A DNA stretch of 64,000 bases from Anabaena azotica FACHB-119 (GTDB taxonomy: Bacteria > Cyanobacteriota > Cyanobacteriia > Cyanobacteriales > Nostocaceae), in assembly GCF_014697625.1 (NCBI RefSeq), contig NZ_JACJSG010000007.1, positions 151,317-215,316 of the forward strand, given 5' to 3'. The translations under genes and the position numbers were made by a program. Positions within the stretch are counted from its first letter, which is position 1. Each line of letters begins with the position of its first letter. Under the pieces are notes generated by a model that ran no database searches, was not told the origin of the DNA, and saw nothing but the letters and a program-made list of their open reading frames with translations. Shown here piece after piece: positions 44,184 to 53,379 of the stretch.

Positions 44184-45548
44184 ATGACTACTTCTAACCG
44201 CCGCTACCACATTACCACCTTCGGTTGTCAAATGAATAAAGCCGACTCAGAGCGCATGGCTGGCATCTTAGAAGACATGGGCTTTGAGTTCTCCGAAGAT
44301 CCCAACAATGCAGATGTAATTCTCTACAATACCTGCACTATCCGCGATAACGCCGAACAGAAGGTATATTCTTACCTGGGTAGACAAGCGAAGCGTAAAC
44401 ATCAACAGCCAGACTTAACCTTAGTTGTAGCTGGTTGTGTTGCCCAACAAGAAGGCGAAGCGCTATTACGGCGTGTGCCAGAATTAGATTTAGTTATGGG
44501 GCCACAACACGCCAACCGCCTCAAAGATTTACTAGAGTCGGTGTTTGCTGGAAATCAAGTTGTGGCTACCGAAGCCGTGCATATCATGGAAGATATCACC
44601 CAGGCGCGGCGAGATAGCACCGTCACAGCTTGGGTAAATGTGATTTACGGCTGTAACGAACGCTGTACATATTGCGTAGTTCCCAACGTGCGCGGCGTGG
44701 AACAGTCCCGCACACCAGAAGCCATTCGCGCGGAAATGGAACAACTGGGAAGGCAAGGTTACAAGGAAATTACCTTACTTGGTCAAAATATTGACGCTTA
44801 CGGCAGAGATTTACCAGGAGTGACACCGGAGGGCAGACACCTACACACCTTTACAGACCTACTATATTACGTTCATGATGTGCCAGGGGTAGAACGGTTA
44901 AGATTTGCTACTAGCCACCCTCGTTATTTTACGGAGAGGTTGATTAAGGCTTGTGCAGAGTTACCCAAGGTTTGCGAACACTTCCATATTCCTTTCCAGT
45001 CTGGTGACAACCAAGTATTAAAGGCGATGGCGCGGGGATACACCCATGAGAAATACCGCCGGATTATTGATACCATTCGTCAGTATATGCCAGATGCCTC
45101 AATTAGCGCCGATGCCATTGTCGGTTTCCCTGGGGAGACAGAAGAACAGTTTGCAAATACCTTGAAATTGGTGGATGATATCGGCTTTGACCAATTAAAC
45201 ACAGCCGCCTACTCACCCCGTCCAGGGACACCAGCCGCATTGTGGGAAAATCAACTGAGTGAAGAAGTAAAAAGCGATCGCCTACAAAGATTAAACCATT
45301 TAGTTAACGTCAAAGCAGCCGAGCGATCGCAGCGTTACATGGGACGCATCGAGGAAGTCTTAGTAGAAGACCAAAACCCCAAAGACAAAACCCAAGTCAT
45401 GGGACGTACCAGAGGAAATCGTCTCACCTTCTTTACTGGAGATATTAACCAATTAAAAGGGCAATTAGTCAAGGTGAAAATTAACGAAGTTCGCGCTTTT
45501 AGCTTGACTGGTGAACCGATAGAACTGCGTCAAGCGTTGTCAGTTTAA
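44184..45548 (+). CDS. miaB: tRNA-2-methylthio-N6-dimethylallyladenosine synthase MiaB
   Basis: A 454-residue radical-SAM methylthiotransferase that adds a methylthio group to i6A37 of tRNAs reading UNN codons. The N-terminal auxiliary cluster cysteines are C15, C51 and C85 (T-F-G-C-Q-M-N, N-T-C-T, A-G-C-V-A). The radical-SAM C-x-x-x-C-x-x-C motif is C157/C161/C164. A TRAM domain ends the protein. Length is typical. It is cytosolic and followed by an unrelated toxin-antitoxin pair 44 bp on. Confidence 0.97.
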   Translation: MTTSNRRYHITTFGCQMNKADSERMAGILEDMGFEFSEDPNNADVILYNTCTIRDNAEQKVYSYLGRQAKRKHQQPDLTLVVAGCVAQQEGEALLRRVPELDLVMGPQHANRLKDLLESVFAGNQVVATEAVHIMEDITQARRDSTVTAWVNVIYGCNERCTYCVVPNVRGVEQSRTPEAIRAEMEQLGRQGYKEITLLGQNIDAYGRDLPGVTPEGRHLHTFTDLLYYVHDVPGVERLRFATSHPRYFTERLIKACAELPKVCEHFHIPFQSGDNQVLKAMARGYTHEKYRRIIDTIRQYMPDASISADAIVGFPGETEEQFANTLKLVDDIGFDQLNTAAYSPRPGTPAALWENQLSEEVKSDRLQRLNHLVNVKAAERSQRYMGRIEEVLVEDQNPKDKTQVMGRTRGNRLTFFTGDINQLKGQLVKVKINEVRAFSLTGEPIELRQALSV

Positions 45549-45592
45549 GCGAATGTACACCACAGTGATAGTAATTATTTGTAATATTGCTT

Positions 45593-45922
45593 ATGACACT
45601 AGCAATTGTAGCTGAATATGCACCACTAGAGACTAATCCTGATGGAGTAGTTCTAGTAGGTAAAACTCGCGTCACCCTAGACACTGTAGTTACCGTCTTT
45701 AAACAAGGGACAACAGCAGAAGAGATTGTTCATCGCTATCCGTCACTGGGGCTAGCTGATGTCTACGCCACTATTGCTTTTTACCTTAAACACAAACAAG
45801 AAGTTGAAGCCTACCTACAGCAACGACAACAGCAAGCACAAGAAATTCGCCAGATGAATGAGTCTAGGTTTAATCCTCAAAGCTTGCGTAATAGATTACA
45901 AACCCGCCAAGCTGAACAGTAA
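45593..45922 (+). CDS. DUF433 family antitoxin
   Basis: A 109-residue protein. The DUF433 pattern is clear: P-D-G-V-V-L-V-G-K-T-R-V-T-L-D-T-V-V, F-K-Q-G-T-T-A-E-E-I-V-H-R-Y-P-S-L-G-L-A-D-V-Y-A and Y-Y/F-L-K-H-K. This is a winged-helix-like fold, and the C-terminal helix binds the toxin. ATG 45593 is preferred to a TTG six bases upstream. The toxin gene starts two bases after its stop codon. Confidence 0.88.
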   Translation: MTLAIVAEYAPLETNPDGVVLVGKTRVTLDTVVTVFKQGTTAEEIVHRYPSLGLADVYATIAFYLKHKQEVEAYLQQRQQQAQEIRQMNESRFNPQSLRNRLQTRQAEQ

Positions 45923-45924
45923 CA

Positions 45925-46284
45925 ATGTTAAAGTTGCTTGCTGATGAAAACTTTGATAATACCATCGTCAGAGGATTACTACGACGTAACTCAAATATTG
46001 ATGTTGTCCGTGTCCAAGACGTTGGTTTATCAGGTGAAGATGATCCAACAATATTGTCATGGGCAGCACAGGAAAATCGAGTGTTACTTACCCATGATGT
46101 TGCTACAATTACACTCTACGCCTATGAACGGTTAGCACAAGGTCAGCGAATGCCTGGAGTGATTGAAGTTGGTCTTAATTTGCCTATTGGTCGGGTTATA
46201 GAAGATATTCTGATTATCCTAGAATGCAGCCTAGATGGAGAACTAGAAGGACAAATTTATTATCTTCCACTATCAAGCAATTGA
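45925..46284 (+). CDS. DUF5615 PIN-like toxin
   Basis: A 119-residue PIN-like protein. Acidic residues in L-A-D-E-N-F-D (D7, E8) and L-L-T-H-D (about 52-56) form the expected active site. The pattern G-L-S-G-E-D-D-P-T-I-L-S-W-A is a family hallmark. It is predicted to be an RNase toxin neutralised by the DUF433 protein encoded immediately upstream. Confidence 0.88.
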   Translation: MLKLLADENFDNTIVRGLLRRNSNIDVVRVQDVGLSGEDDPTILSWAAQENRVLLTHDVATITLYAYERLAQGQRMPGVIEVGLNLPIGRVIEDILIILECSLDGELEGQIYYLPLSSN

Positions 46285-46304
46285 TGAATTACTATGTCCT
46301 ATCC

Positions 46305-47078
46305 TCAAGCTGTCTTAAAAAAGCGAATAATTTCCCGCACATGATCAAGGAATTGCCCATCAGTAGAAAGTTGAGCGATCGCATTTCTGGCTTCCCTAGT
46401 TAAACGCTCATGTTCATTGTGATTTGTTGCTCTCAATTCTTCTAAATTAGCAGCAATTTTTGCTAAATCTTTGCGAGTTTCATCGGCAAAACGTTGTTGG
46501 GTTGCTGCTAAAGAATAGGGCTGTTCTAAGTTAAATTGGTCTTCCAAAACTCTAACTTTCTCTTCCAATTCTACAAAGCGATGACGCAGTTCCACAATAT
46601 CTTCACGCGGGTATTTCCACTCCTCGCTAATCATTGTCAACCTAGCATAAATATACTCATAAGCACGAATTGCTGGTCTAAGAATTGTTAATAATAAAGC
46701 TGCACCAGAACCGATATAACCGACAGAACTAATCCCAGTGGCGGCGAGAGTGTAAAGACCAATGGTTGAGAATAAGTGTAAACCTAAAGCTATCCAAAGC
46801 GATCGCCTAGCTAAACTCTGGACATATTGCACTTGTCTTTCGTCCACCGGAATATCTCGTTCTCTTGACTGTGCGGCTTCCGCTAAAACTTGTTTAGCTT
46901 GGAAGTGAACATTCCAAGGAACAGTAACAATTACCAACAACCACCAAAAACTTGCACCGCCAATTATCCAATCAAGAAAGTTACCCGCAGGTATATGTAG
47001 CCATTGCAGTATACCAAAAGCTAACAGCACTGTAACTACAATTCCCGTGATAGAACTAACAAAAAAGTATAGATACAT
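46305..47078 (-). CDS. Hypothetical membrane protein with C-terminal coiled coil
   Basis: A 257-residue protein with four probable membrane helices: two in the first 55 residues and two at about 95-140. A long charged helical tail (about 155-250) with heptad-like leucines follows (F-V-E-L-E-E-K-V-R-V-L-E-D-Q-F). The ATG at 47078 is chosen because GGAGG lies ten bases ahead; another ATG at 47096 lacks a site. I do not recognise a family. Confidence 0.75.
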   Translation of the reverse strand: MYLYFFVSSITGIVVTVLLAFGILQWLHIPAGNFLDWIIGGASFWWLLVIVTVPWNVHFQAKQVLAEAAQSRERDIPVDERQVQYVQSLARRSLWIALGLHLFSTIGLYTLAATGISSVGYIGSGAALLLTILRPAIRAYEYIYARLTMISEEWKYPREDIVELRHRFVELEEKVRVLEDQFNLEQPYSLAATQQRFADETRKDLAKIAANLEELRATNHNEHERLTREARNAIAQLSTDGQFLDHVREIIRFFKTA

Positions 47079-47120
47079 ATAATATCCTGCCTCCATTCAG
47101 TTGTAGGAAATAGGGGAATA

Positions 47121-47150
47121 TGTAGAGACGTTGCATGCAACGTCTCTACA
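47121..47150. repeat. Perfect 30-bp palindrome (TGTAGAGACGTTGCA type)
   Basis: TGTAGAGACGTTGCA followed by its exact reverse complement. A near copy is at 48438-48465, and a cousin with GACGCGATTAATCGCGTC lies at 21688-21715. It is a dispersed palindromic repeat. Confidence 0.8.
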
Positions 47151-47270
47151 TTGGTTGTCAAAAAATCCTCTTAACATCACGTTGCTCAATTACGAATTAA
47201 TCTCATGATGGCTATACTTAAGCATCTAAACAAAAAACTTTGTGATGCTTTTTCTATCTGCATATATAAT

Positions 47271-47678
47271 TTACGGGATGAGATAACTACGCCAAACTCC
47301 CTCACTATCTTTACTAGCCTTATCTGGAAGCAACAACCGCCAAGTTTTACCTTCTTGCTGAATTTGCAGGTAAATATCAAAGGGTTGTTGCAGTTTGGTT
47401 AACTGTCTGTTGGGTAGCTGAAATGTTAAGTCGTAGGTTCCCAAAACTTGGAAAGCTGGTAAATTTTGAATCGTCAGGGGTTTTTCTTGGCGAATTTTCA
47501 GGTGTTTAATTTCAAAGCCTTGAAAATTTAAGTCTAGCTGTTGATTAAGTTGTTGTTGAGTTTGTTCTAACTGAGTTGCGATCGCTTTCTGCACTAACTC
47601 GCTAGTGGGTAATAAGCCAATGTTGTTACAACCTACTAATAATATCAGTAATACTGCTGTTAAAAATAATCGCACCAT
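47271..47678 (-). CDS. Putative lipoprotein
   Basis: A 135-residue protein. The N-terminus is a lipoprotein signal: M-V-R, a hydrophobic core and the lipobox L-V-G-C with Cys17 as the acylated residue. The mature part is rich in glutamine, with strands such as G-F-E-I-K-H-L-K-I-R and a T-W-R-L-L-L-P segment. The ATG at 47678 is selected because the signal peptide starts there. The family is not recognised. It is divergent from the methyltransferase gene 62 bp away. Confidence 0.75.
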   Translation of the reverse strand: MVRLFLTAVLLILLVGCNNIGLLPTSELVQKAIATQLEQTQQQLNQQLDLNFQGFEIKHLKIRQEKPLTIQNLPAFQVLGTYDLTFQLPNRQLTKLQQPFDIYLQIQQEGKTWRLLLPDKASKDSEGVWRSYLIP

Positions 47679-47740
47679 ATGATTTTTTCTAGATTTCAGC
47701 GATAGTATAGCCGTACATACCCACAATTTTCGCATTAAGT

Positions 47741-48406
47741 ATGTCAGCCCAGACTATCGGCCTTGATAAACAACTCTACGACTACCTTTTAACAACCTCT
47801 ATCAGAGAACCGGAAATTCTTGGGAAACTGCGTCAAGAAACTGCTAACCATCCCTACGCCAGAATGCAGATATCTCCCGAACAAGGGCAGTTCATGAGAC
47901 TCCTGATACAATTACTAGGAGCCAAGAAAACTCTAGAAGTGGGTGTATTTACTGGTTATAGTTCACTGTCTGTAGCCTTGGCGCTACCTGCGGATGGCAA
48001 AATTATAGCTTGTGATGTGAGTGCAGAATTTACTGCGATCGCCCGCCGCTATTGGCAGCAAGCAGGCGTAGCTGATAAAATCGACTTGCGAATAGCTCCC
48101 GCAGTCCAGACATTAGATGCACTCTTGGCAGAAGGACAAGCGGGAACTTTTGATTTTGCCTTCATCGATGCAGATAAAGAAAATTATGATGCTTATTACG
48201 AACGCGCCTTGCAACTAGTCCGTCCTGGTGGCTTAATTGCCATTGATAATGTCTTATGGTCTGGAAGAGTTGCAGACTTTCAAATTCAAGACCAAAGTAC
48301 CCAAGCCATCCGTGCTTTAAATGAAAAATTGCACGATGACGAAAGGGTAACACTTTCACTAGTTCCCATCGGTGACGGACTTACCCTAGCACTCAAGCGG
48401 GGTTAA
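47741..48406 (+). CDS. SAM-dependent O-methyltransferase (CCoAOMT-like)
   Basis: A 221-residue class I methyltransferase. SAM-binding motif I reads L-E-V-G-V-F-T-G-Y-S-S-L (about 67-78). The metal-binding and catalytic segment F-I-D-A-D-K-E-N-Y and D-N-V-L-W-S-G (about 169-175) mark the cation-dependent caffeoyl-CoA/catechol O-methyltransferase type. The substrate is probably a small catechol or phenol, but none can be named. It is cytosolic and of full length for the family. Confidence 0.9.
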   Translation: MSAQTIGLDKQLYDYLLTTSIREPEILGKLRQETANHPYARMQISPEQGQFMRLLIQLLGAKKTLEVGVFTGYSSLSVALALPADGKIIACDVSAEFTAIARRYWQQAGVADKIDLRIAPAVQTLDALLAEGQAGTFDFAFIDADKENYDAYYERALQLVRPGGLIAIDNVLWSGRVADFQIQDQSTQAIRALNEKLHDDERVTLSLVPIGDGLTLALKRG

Positions 48407-48437
48407 TTGAATGCTTCATGCGTAAATTATAAATAAT

Positions 48438-48465
48438 GTAGAGACGTTGCATAGAACGTCTCTAC
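48438..48465. repeat. Near-palindrome (GTAGAGACGTT type), second copy
   Basis: GTAGAGACGTTGCATAGAACGTCTCTAC, with arms of 11 bp; compare 47121-47150. Confidence 0.75.
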
Positions 48466-48510
48466 TCACTTTAACAGTGAACAGTGAACAGCTATCAGTT
48501 AAATACGAAA

Positions 48511-48573
48511 GTGAAACACCACACCAATTGGTGGAAGGCGTATTTTAGCGCTTTTTGATCCCCCACCATACGC
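48511..48573. repeat. Dispersed 63-bp repeat, copy 2 (inverted)
   Basis: Runs from GTGAAACACCACACC to CCACCATACGC; reverse complement of the repeat at 23027-23089. CAGTTAT-type heptamers follow immediately (48578-48614). Confidence 0.7.
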
Positions 48574-48614
48574 AGTCAGGACTGATAACTGATAACTGAT
48601 AACTGATAACTGAT

Positions 48615-49580
48615 TTAAGCAAGCGCAGGTTCTGCAACCTTCTCAGCTTTATTCTTTAAAACTGTTGGTAATTCGCTATTAAATATCTCACCTTCAACTA
48701 TCTCGGAGCGGAAACCATCGACACCCACAGGGATATCACCAGTAATGGTAGTACGATATAGCACACGCTCAACTTCTATATGATCCAAATCTTGAGGCGC
48801 TAAATGTGCGGTGGCGCGGTTGTCCCAGAAGGCGATGTCACCGTTATGCCAACGGAAGCGGGTGGTGTAGGCTGGCTTGGTGATTTGCTTGAAGAATAAC
48901 TCAAGCAGCAACTCGCTTTCTTGTGGTGATACGTCCAGAATGTGGGAGGTGAAACCAGGGTTGACGAACAATGCACGTTCGCCTGTCTCAGGATGAACCC
49001 GCACTACTGGGTGGATGGAAACTATGGGATTAGCTGCTATACGTTGAGCTAGTTTGCTATTGCTGGGTATCCGTAAACGCGCATTGAACCGATGTTCGGC
49101 TTTTAATTTGTCTGCCAACTCACGCAAGGGTGCTGATAAACCCTCGTAGGCTGCAACTAAATTAGTCCACTGTGTATCACCACCAACACTAGGAACGTTA
49201 ACAGCCCGGAGAATTGACCCCGCAGGTGGGTTAACTGCGGCGGTGACATCGGTGTGCCAACGGCTTTCGTAGCTGGAACGACGCAAGCCATTCTTGCGTT
49301 CGTAGCGACTGCGGTCAACTGGCAGAATTTGGGGATGTTCTTCGATAGGTTCGTCTTCGTGGGGGTGGGCGTAGGTGACTTCGCCAAAACGAGCCGTGAA
49401 CGCCACTTGGGCAGCATGATCAATATTTTGATTGCGAAAGAAGACAACTTTCCACTTCAATAGTGCTTTGCGAATTTCTGCGATGACTTCATCTTCTAGA
49501 TGTGTTGAAAGGTCTACACCACCGATTTCTGCACCAGTAAAACCGGATGTAGGTTTAACTTCGATATGCTTGTAACCCAT
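48615..49580 (-). CDS. TauD/TfdA-family dioxygenase
   Basis: A 321-residue Fe(II)/2-oxoglutarate oxygenase. The iron ligands are in R-W-H-T-D (His109, Asp111) and N-R-A-T-A-H (His259), with an arginine for 2-oxoglutarate about 17 residues later (L-Y-R). The fold matches taurine dioxygenase, which releases sulfite from taurine, but related enzymes act on other acids; no sulfonate transporter is adjacent. The ATG at 49580 is preferred because GGAG lies six bases before it; ATGs at 49592 and 49601 are alternatives. Confidence 0.88.
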   Translation of the reverse strand: MGYKHIEVKPTSGFTGAEIGGVDLSTHLEDEVIAEIRKALLKWKVVFFRNQNIDHAAQVAFTARFGEVTYAHPHEDEPIEEHPQILPVDRSRYERKNGLRRSSYESRWHTDVTAAVNPPAGSILRAVNVPSVGGDTQWTNLVAAYEGLSAPLRELADKLKAEHRFNARLRIPSNSKLAQRIAANPIVSIHPVVRVHPETGERALFVNPGFTSHILDVSPQESELLLELFFKQITKPAYTTRFRWHNGDIAFWDNRATAHLAPQDLDHIEVERVLYRTTITGDIPVGVDGFRSEIVEGEIFNSELPTVLKNKAEKVAEPALA

Positions 49581-49779
49581 CTGAGTCTCCATTTTATCCA
49601 TAAACTTGGCAAAGTCCGCTTCCTATGTTGCCGTCAGGCGTAAGCAACATAAAAAGCGTTCTTCGTTGAAATCTATTCTACAGTAAATCGACCAAATTAC
49701 CGTATTTTAGTTTTACATTATTTTAAGCAGCCGAAAATTAGGCTTTTTAGGGACTTCCAGAGCAAAAAGTATCTAAAAT

Positions 49780-49844
49780 GTAGGGTGCGTCAGTACGATA
49801 AACCCTAACTCCACCAAGAAAATATTCATACTGACGCACTCTAC
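49780..49844. mobile_element. MITE-like element, GTAGGGTGCGTCAGTA family, copy 2
   Basis: Inverted ends GTAGGGTGCGTCAGTA and TACTGACGCACTCTAC with internal AAGAAAATATTCATA; matches 10634-10699. It abuts the peptidase gene end. Confidence 0.7.
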
Positions 49845-49847
49845 TAA

Positions 49848-51533
49848 CTACAATAAAGTCAATTCAGTACGGACAACACCAGCGCGTTGATGACGGGCTA
49901 ATAGTTGCACCGTAGTACCAGAAGGGGCGCGTACTACCCACTCTACCTTGGTGCGATCGCTTGTAGAATCGCTTTGTCTTCTGGTAGGGGTTGAAGATTT
50001 ATAAGCGCGTCCTTCCAATTGACCAACTTCTTCTTGTGCTTTACCTACTGCTAAACTCGCACCCGCAGGTAATTCAATCTCAAAAATACAACCTCGTACC
50101 AGCTTTTTCTCTAAAGCTTTTTGGGTGACGTAACTAGGTAGCCAACCTGTATTTTGCACCACCAACTGCACTCGATACAAATCATTACCCAAACTTTGAA
50201 AACTAGCATCGTAAATTTCCAAGCGAGGGGAGATTAACAAATGCCAAACCAACCACTCAGGAAAACAGGCTATTTCCTTCTCTAGAAAATTTGCAGGTGG
50301 GTTTGCCCAAGCATACATGGTATCCCAACCACCTAATTCGATTTTCCCCAATTGAGGATGTTCAAAAGGATACCAATCTACATAACCCTTGCCACCCAGT
50401 TGTTCATCATTCCAACTTAGCAATTTCAGGTCATCTGCTAACGGATGTTCTCGTTGCCAATCGGTATACTTATAATCAGTAATACCAGCTTGACGCTGCG
50501 GACTCCATACTTCTACAGTCCAAGCAAATAAACCTTGGTACTCATAAGCCCAATCATCGAATGTACCCGTGATACAATCTTTGGGGTCATAACGGAAATC
50601 ATGGAAGGCAGAGATAGCTGGGTAGCCTGTAATTTCTGTACCCTTATCACCAATTTTTTGATAAGTGCGGATGTCATTCACCGGAAACTCATCATCACTT
50701 CTATCGGTGTAAGGACGGATGAGAACGCCGCTATAGGTATGAAAAGTGATAGCCCCAGTTATGTTAGGATGAGTAGTCACGAATTGAACGAGCGATCGCA
50801 CCTCCGACTCAGATGTGGGATAAGGCCCAGAACCTGGTTGTTCAAACTCCTGTCGCCACAACGCCGGAAAATTGCGGTTCAAATCTAACCCTTCCTTGGG
50901 ACGCTGAACCTTAATTTCCACACCATCGTAATTTTCTATCCATCCTTCCGGTAACACACGATAATATTGACCACCCGTTTCCGTCGGTTCACGACGCACC
51001 AACAAACGCGGTTCACTAGGACAGACTTTCCAAGCCCCATTATCATCGGGAATACGCATGAGTAAAACCCGCCCATCACCATCCATATCTTCCATCACCA
51101 ACCCCTCGTTATATTCCTCATCATGGGGATAGGGACGGGTTGAAGAACGCAAAAACTTTGGTTTATCCGCCAAAGCCAACTCCGCCCCATCAGGGTTAAC
51201 GCGGGGACAAATATAGAAGACGCGACTATCTAAACAACGGGTAATATCTGGGTGTGTACCGTAGGCTGTAACTAAAGTTTGCAAAAAGTAGAGACATACA
51301 CTAGAAGGTGCGAGTTCAATCGCATGGATATTACCATCAACCCATAACCCTGGTTTTTCTGCATCTGTACCCGTAGCAAAGTTAGTAACTGTCAACAGCC
51401 AAATGTCCCGACCTTCATAACTTTTACCGATACTTTCTATTTTGATGAGTTGCGGAAACTCCTGTGCGTAACCATGCACAATTGCTGTCAGTTCCTCGTA
51501 ACGGTAATACTTATCAAAGCGAACATCCGGCAT
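49848..51533 (-). CDS. M14 family zinc carboxypeptidase
   Basis: A 561-residue metallopeptidase. The zinc site H-x-x-E is H70/E73 (G-N-I-H-A-I-E), and the third ligand is in T-F-H-T-Y-S-G. The catalytic glutamate is in F-A-W-T-V-E-V-W. R-P-K-E-G-L-D-L-N-R-N-F matches substrate-binding residues. A further ~150 residues form a C-terminal beta-domain. There is no signal peptide, so it probably acts in the cytosol on peptides or peptide-like compounds. ATG 51533 is preferred to an upstream TTG. Confidence 0.9.
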   Translation of the reverse strand: MPDVRFDKYYRYEELTAIVHGYAQEFPQLIKIESIGKSYEGRDIWLLTVTNFATGTDAEKPGLWVDGNIHAIELAPSSVCLYFLQTLVTAYGTHPDITRCLDSRVFYICPRVNPDGAELALADKPKFLRSSTRPYPHDEEYNEGLVMEDMDGDGRVLLMRIPDDNGAWKVCPSEPRLLVRREPTETGGQYYRVLPEGWIENYDGVEIKVQRPKEGLDLNRNFPALWRQEFEQPGSGPYPTSESEVRSLVQFVTTHPNITGAITFHTYSGVLIRPYTDRSDDEFPVNDIRTYQKIGDKGTEITGYPAISAFHDFRYDPKDCITGTFDDWAYEYQGLFAWTVEVWSPQRQAGITDYKYTDWQREHPLADDLKLLSWNDEQLGGKGYVDWYPFEHPQLGKIELGGWDTMYAWANPPANFLEKEIACFPEWLVWHLLISPRLEIYDASFQSLGNDLYRVQLVVQNTGWLPSYVTQKALEKKLVRGCIFEIELPAGASLAVGKAQEEVGQLEGRAYKSSTPTRRQSDSTSDRTKVEWVVRAPSGTTVQLLARHQRAGVVRTELTLL

Positions 51534-51674
51534 AATCAAACTCTGCTCCCGTTGTTAATGAATTTACAATATTTTCAGTAAAGTTTTTCAATACCACTGT
51601 TATTGGGGAGTGGGGAGTGCTGACAATTCCACGAAAAAACCCACACCTATCAGACTCCCCTCACTCACAATATC

Positions 51675-51816
51675 AGGACTTACGCACCAAGGTTATCTGT
51701 TGAGACAGGGTGTAGGGGGGTAAGGGTGTAAGGGTTTTAAAGATTTACACCCCTATACCCCTATACCCCTACACCCTTGCCCAAACCCTTGATTTTTCGT
51801 TTTTATGCGTAAGTCC
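51675..51816. mobile_element. 142-bp MITE-like element with AGGACTTACGCA ends
   Basis: Perfect 12-bp terminal inverted repeats (AGGACTTACGCA and TGCGTAAGTCCT). The interior is low-complexity GGGTGTAAGGG and its complement TACACCCCTA, which could itself fold. No reading frame is present. Confidence 0.7.
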
Positions 51817-51948
51817 TAAATATATAGCTATGGGATGTCTATAATTATTTCCTTGGGGTCATGCTCAGACACCATAGTATAAGTAAAAATACGACTTAGG
51901 CTTGGGTAAATATGGCTGTTTGTACTAGGATAATTTTCTCCTATAACT

Positions 51949-53379
51949 ATGGATTATGTCTCTATTGAAACTGCGGCTACTCTGAATACAGAAATTCTCC
52001 CCATTACTCCACCAGAAGCAACCCTCACCCTTACCAATAAATCAACTCTCCGCATTCCCAAAGATGCAATTCGCACAAGCTTGAAAGCATCAACTGTAGA
52101 TTCTGTATTCGCCACAGTCTACTCTTTGGGTACTGGGGGAATTTTGCTGAGTAACTTCTTAATCGAGTTAGATGCTAGCCCAGTGATATTTGGGATGTTG
52201 TCTTCTATCCCCATGCTGGTGAACTTGATTCAACCTTTAGGCGCTTACTTATCTGAGCTTACCACTAGCCGTTTTCAATATTCTATGTGGATTTTTGGCA
52301 CTGCTCGCTGCTTATGGCTGATTTTATTTATCGGGGTGATTTTATTCAGTTGGGGAAACATCAATGCTCAACAATTAGAAATATTAACATTATCAATTCT
52401 CTTAATCACCAATTTGTTAGGAGGATTAGGGAGTCCTTCTTGGCTAAGTTGGTTAGCAATGATTGTACCTCGACGCTTACGAGGTAGGTATTTTGGGTTA
52501 CGTAATAGCGCAGCTAGTTTTACTAATTTAATTTGTGTACCTTTGGCTGGGTTGTTTGTCTCTCATTGGTATCAGGGAACTATTCAAGGTTACGGTTTAT
52601 TACTTTTTATCAGTATATTTTTTGGAATTTTAAGTTTAGTATGTCAATACTTCAAGGTAGATGTAAATCCGCAATGGCAAAATGCGATCAGCTACGCTGG
52701 GCGGAACGCCATCGCTCAACCCCCCCAACAAACTAAACTTAGTCATATACCCGATACCACAAGCGAAATTACCCCGCCACAAAATGATTCGTTCAGCATC
52801 TGGAAAAACTCCAATTTCTTAACTTTTCTGTTTTATTTCGGTTGCTGGATGCTAGCTGTCAACATTAGCTCCCCTTTTTTTAACCTCTATATGCTAGACA
52901 CACTCAATCTAGACGTGAGTTGGGTAACGCTATATGGTAGTCTGCAAGCCGGAGCAAATTTGCTGATGCTGATTTTTTGGGGGAAGTTAGCAGATAAGAT
53001 AGGCAATCGACTGATTTTAATTGTTATCGGTATTTTAGTAGCACTCACCCCATTACTTTGGCTGGGAATTGGTGCAGATACTTGGGGGATTTGGTTGTGG
53101 TTTCCTTTATTACATATATTGCTCGGTGGAGTTTGGGCAGCAATAGACTTATGTAATAACAATATCCAGCTAAATATTGCCCCAACTAAAAACCAGTCAA
53201 TATATTTTGCGATCGCCTCCGCCGTGGCTGGGGTATGTGGTGCATTAGGCACAACCATAGGTAGTATTATCGCCCAGTTTCCTCAGTACGGAGGTTTATT
53301 TGCCGTATTCATTCTATCCACTGCGTTGCGCCTAGTAGCCATAGTTCCCTTGTTCTTCGTCCAAGAACCAGGGAAGTAG
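51949..53379 (+). CDS. MFS transporter
   Basis: A 476-residue inner-membrane protein with about 11-12 predicted helices. A 60-residue hydrophilic N-terminus precedes helix 1. The loop between helices 4 and 5 has the conserved basic P-R-R-L-R-G-R-Y-F-G, and the central cytosolic loop is at about 240-285. A second basic motif, W-G-K-L-A-D-K-I-G-N-R, follows helix 8. It is likely a proton-driven exporter or importer; the substrate is unknown. The length and two-half symmetry are standard. Confidence 0.88.
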   Translation: MDYVSIETAATLNTEILPITPPEATLTLTNKSTLRIPKDAIRTSLKASTVDSVFATVYSLGTGGILLSNFLIELDASPVIFGMLSSIPMLVNLIQPLGAYLSELTTSRFQYSMWIFGTARCLWLILFIGVILFSWGNINAQQLEILTLSILLITNLLGGLGSPSWLSWLAMIVPRRLRGRYFGLRNSAASFTNLICVPLAGLFVSHWYQGTIQGYGLLLFISIFFGILSLVCQYFKVDVNPQWQNAISYAGRNAIAQPPQQTKLSHIPDTTSEITPPQNDSFSIWKNSNFLTFLFYFGCWMLAVNISSPFFNLYMLDTLNLDVSWVTLYGSLQAGANLLMLIFWGKLADKIGNRLILIVIGILVALTPLLWLGIGADTWGIWLWFPLLHILLGGVWAAIDLCNNNIQLNIAPTKNQSIYFAIASAVAGVCGALGTTIGSIIAQFPQYGGLFAVFILSTALRLVAIVPLFFVQEPGK

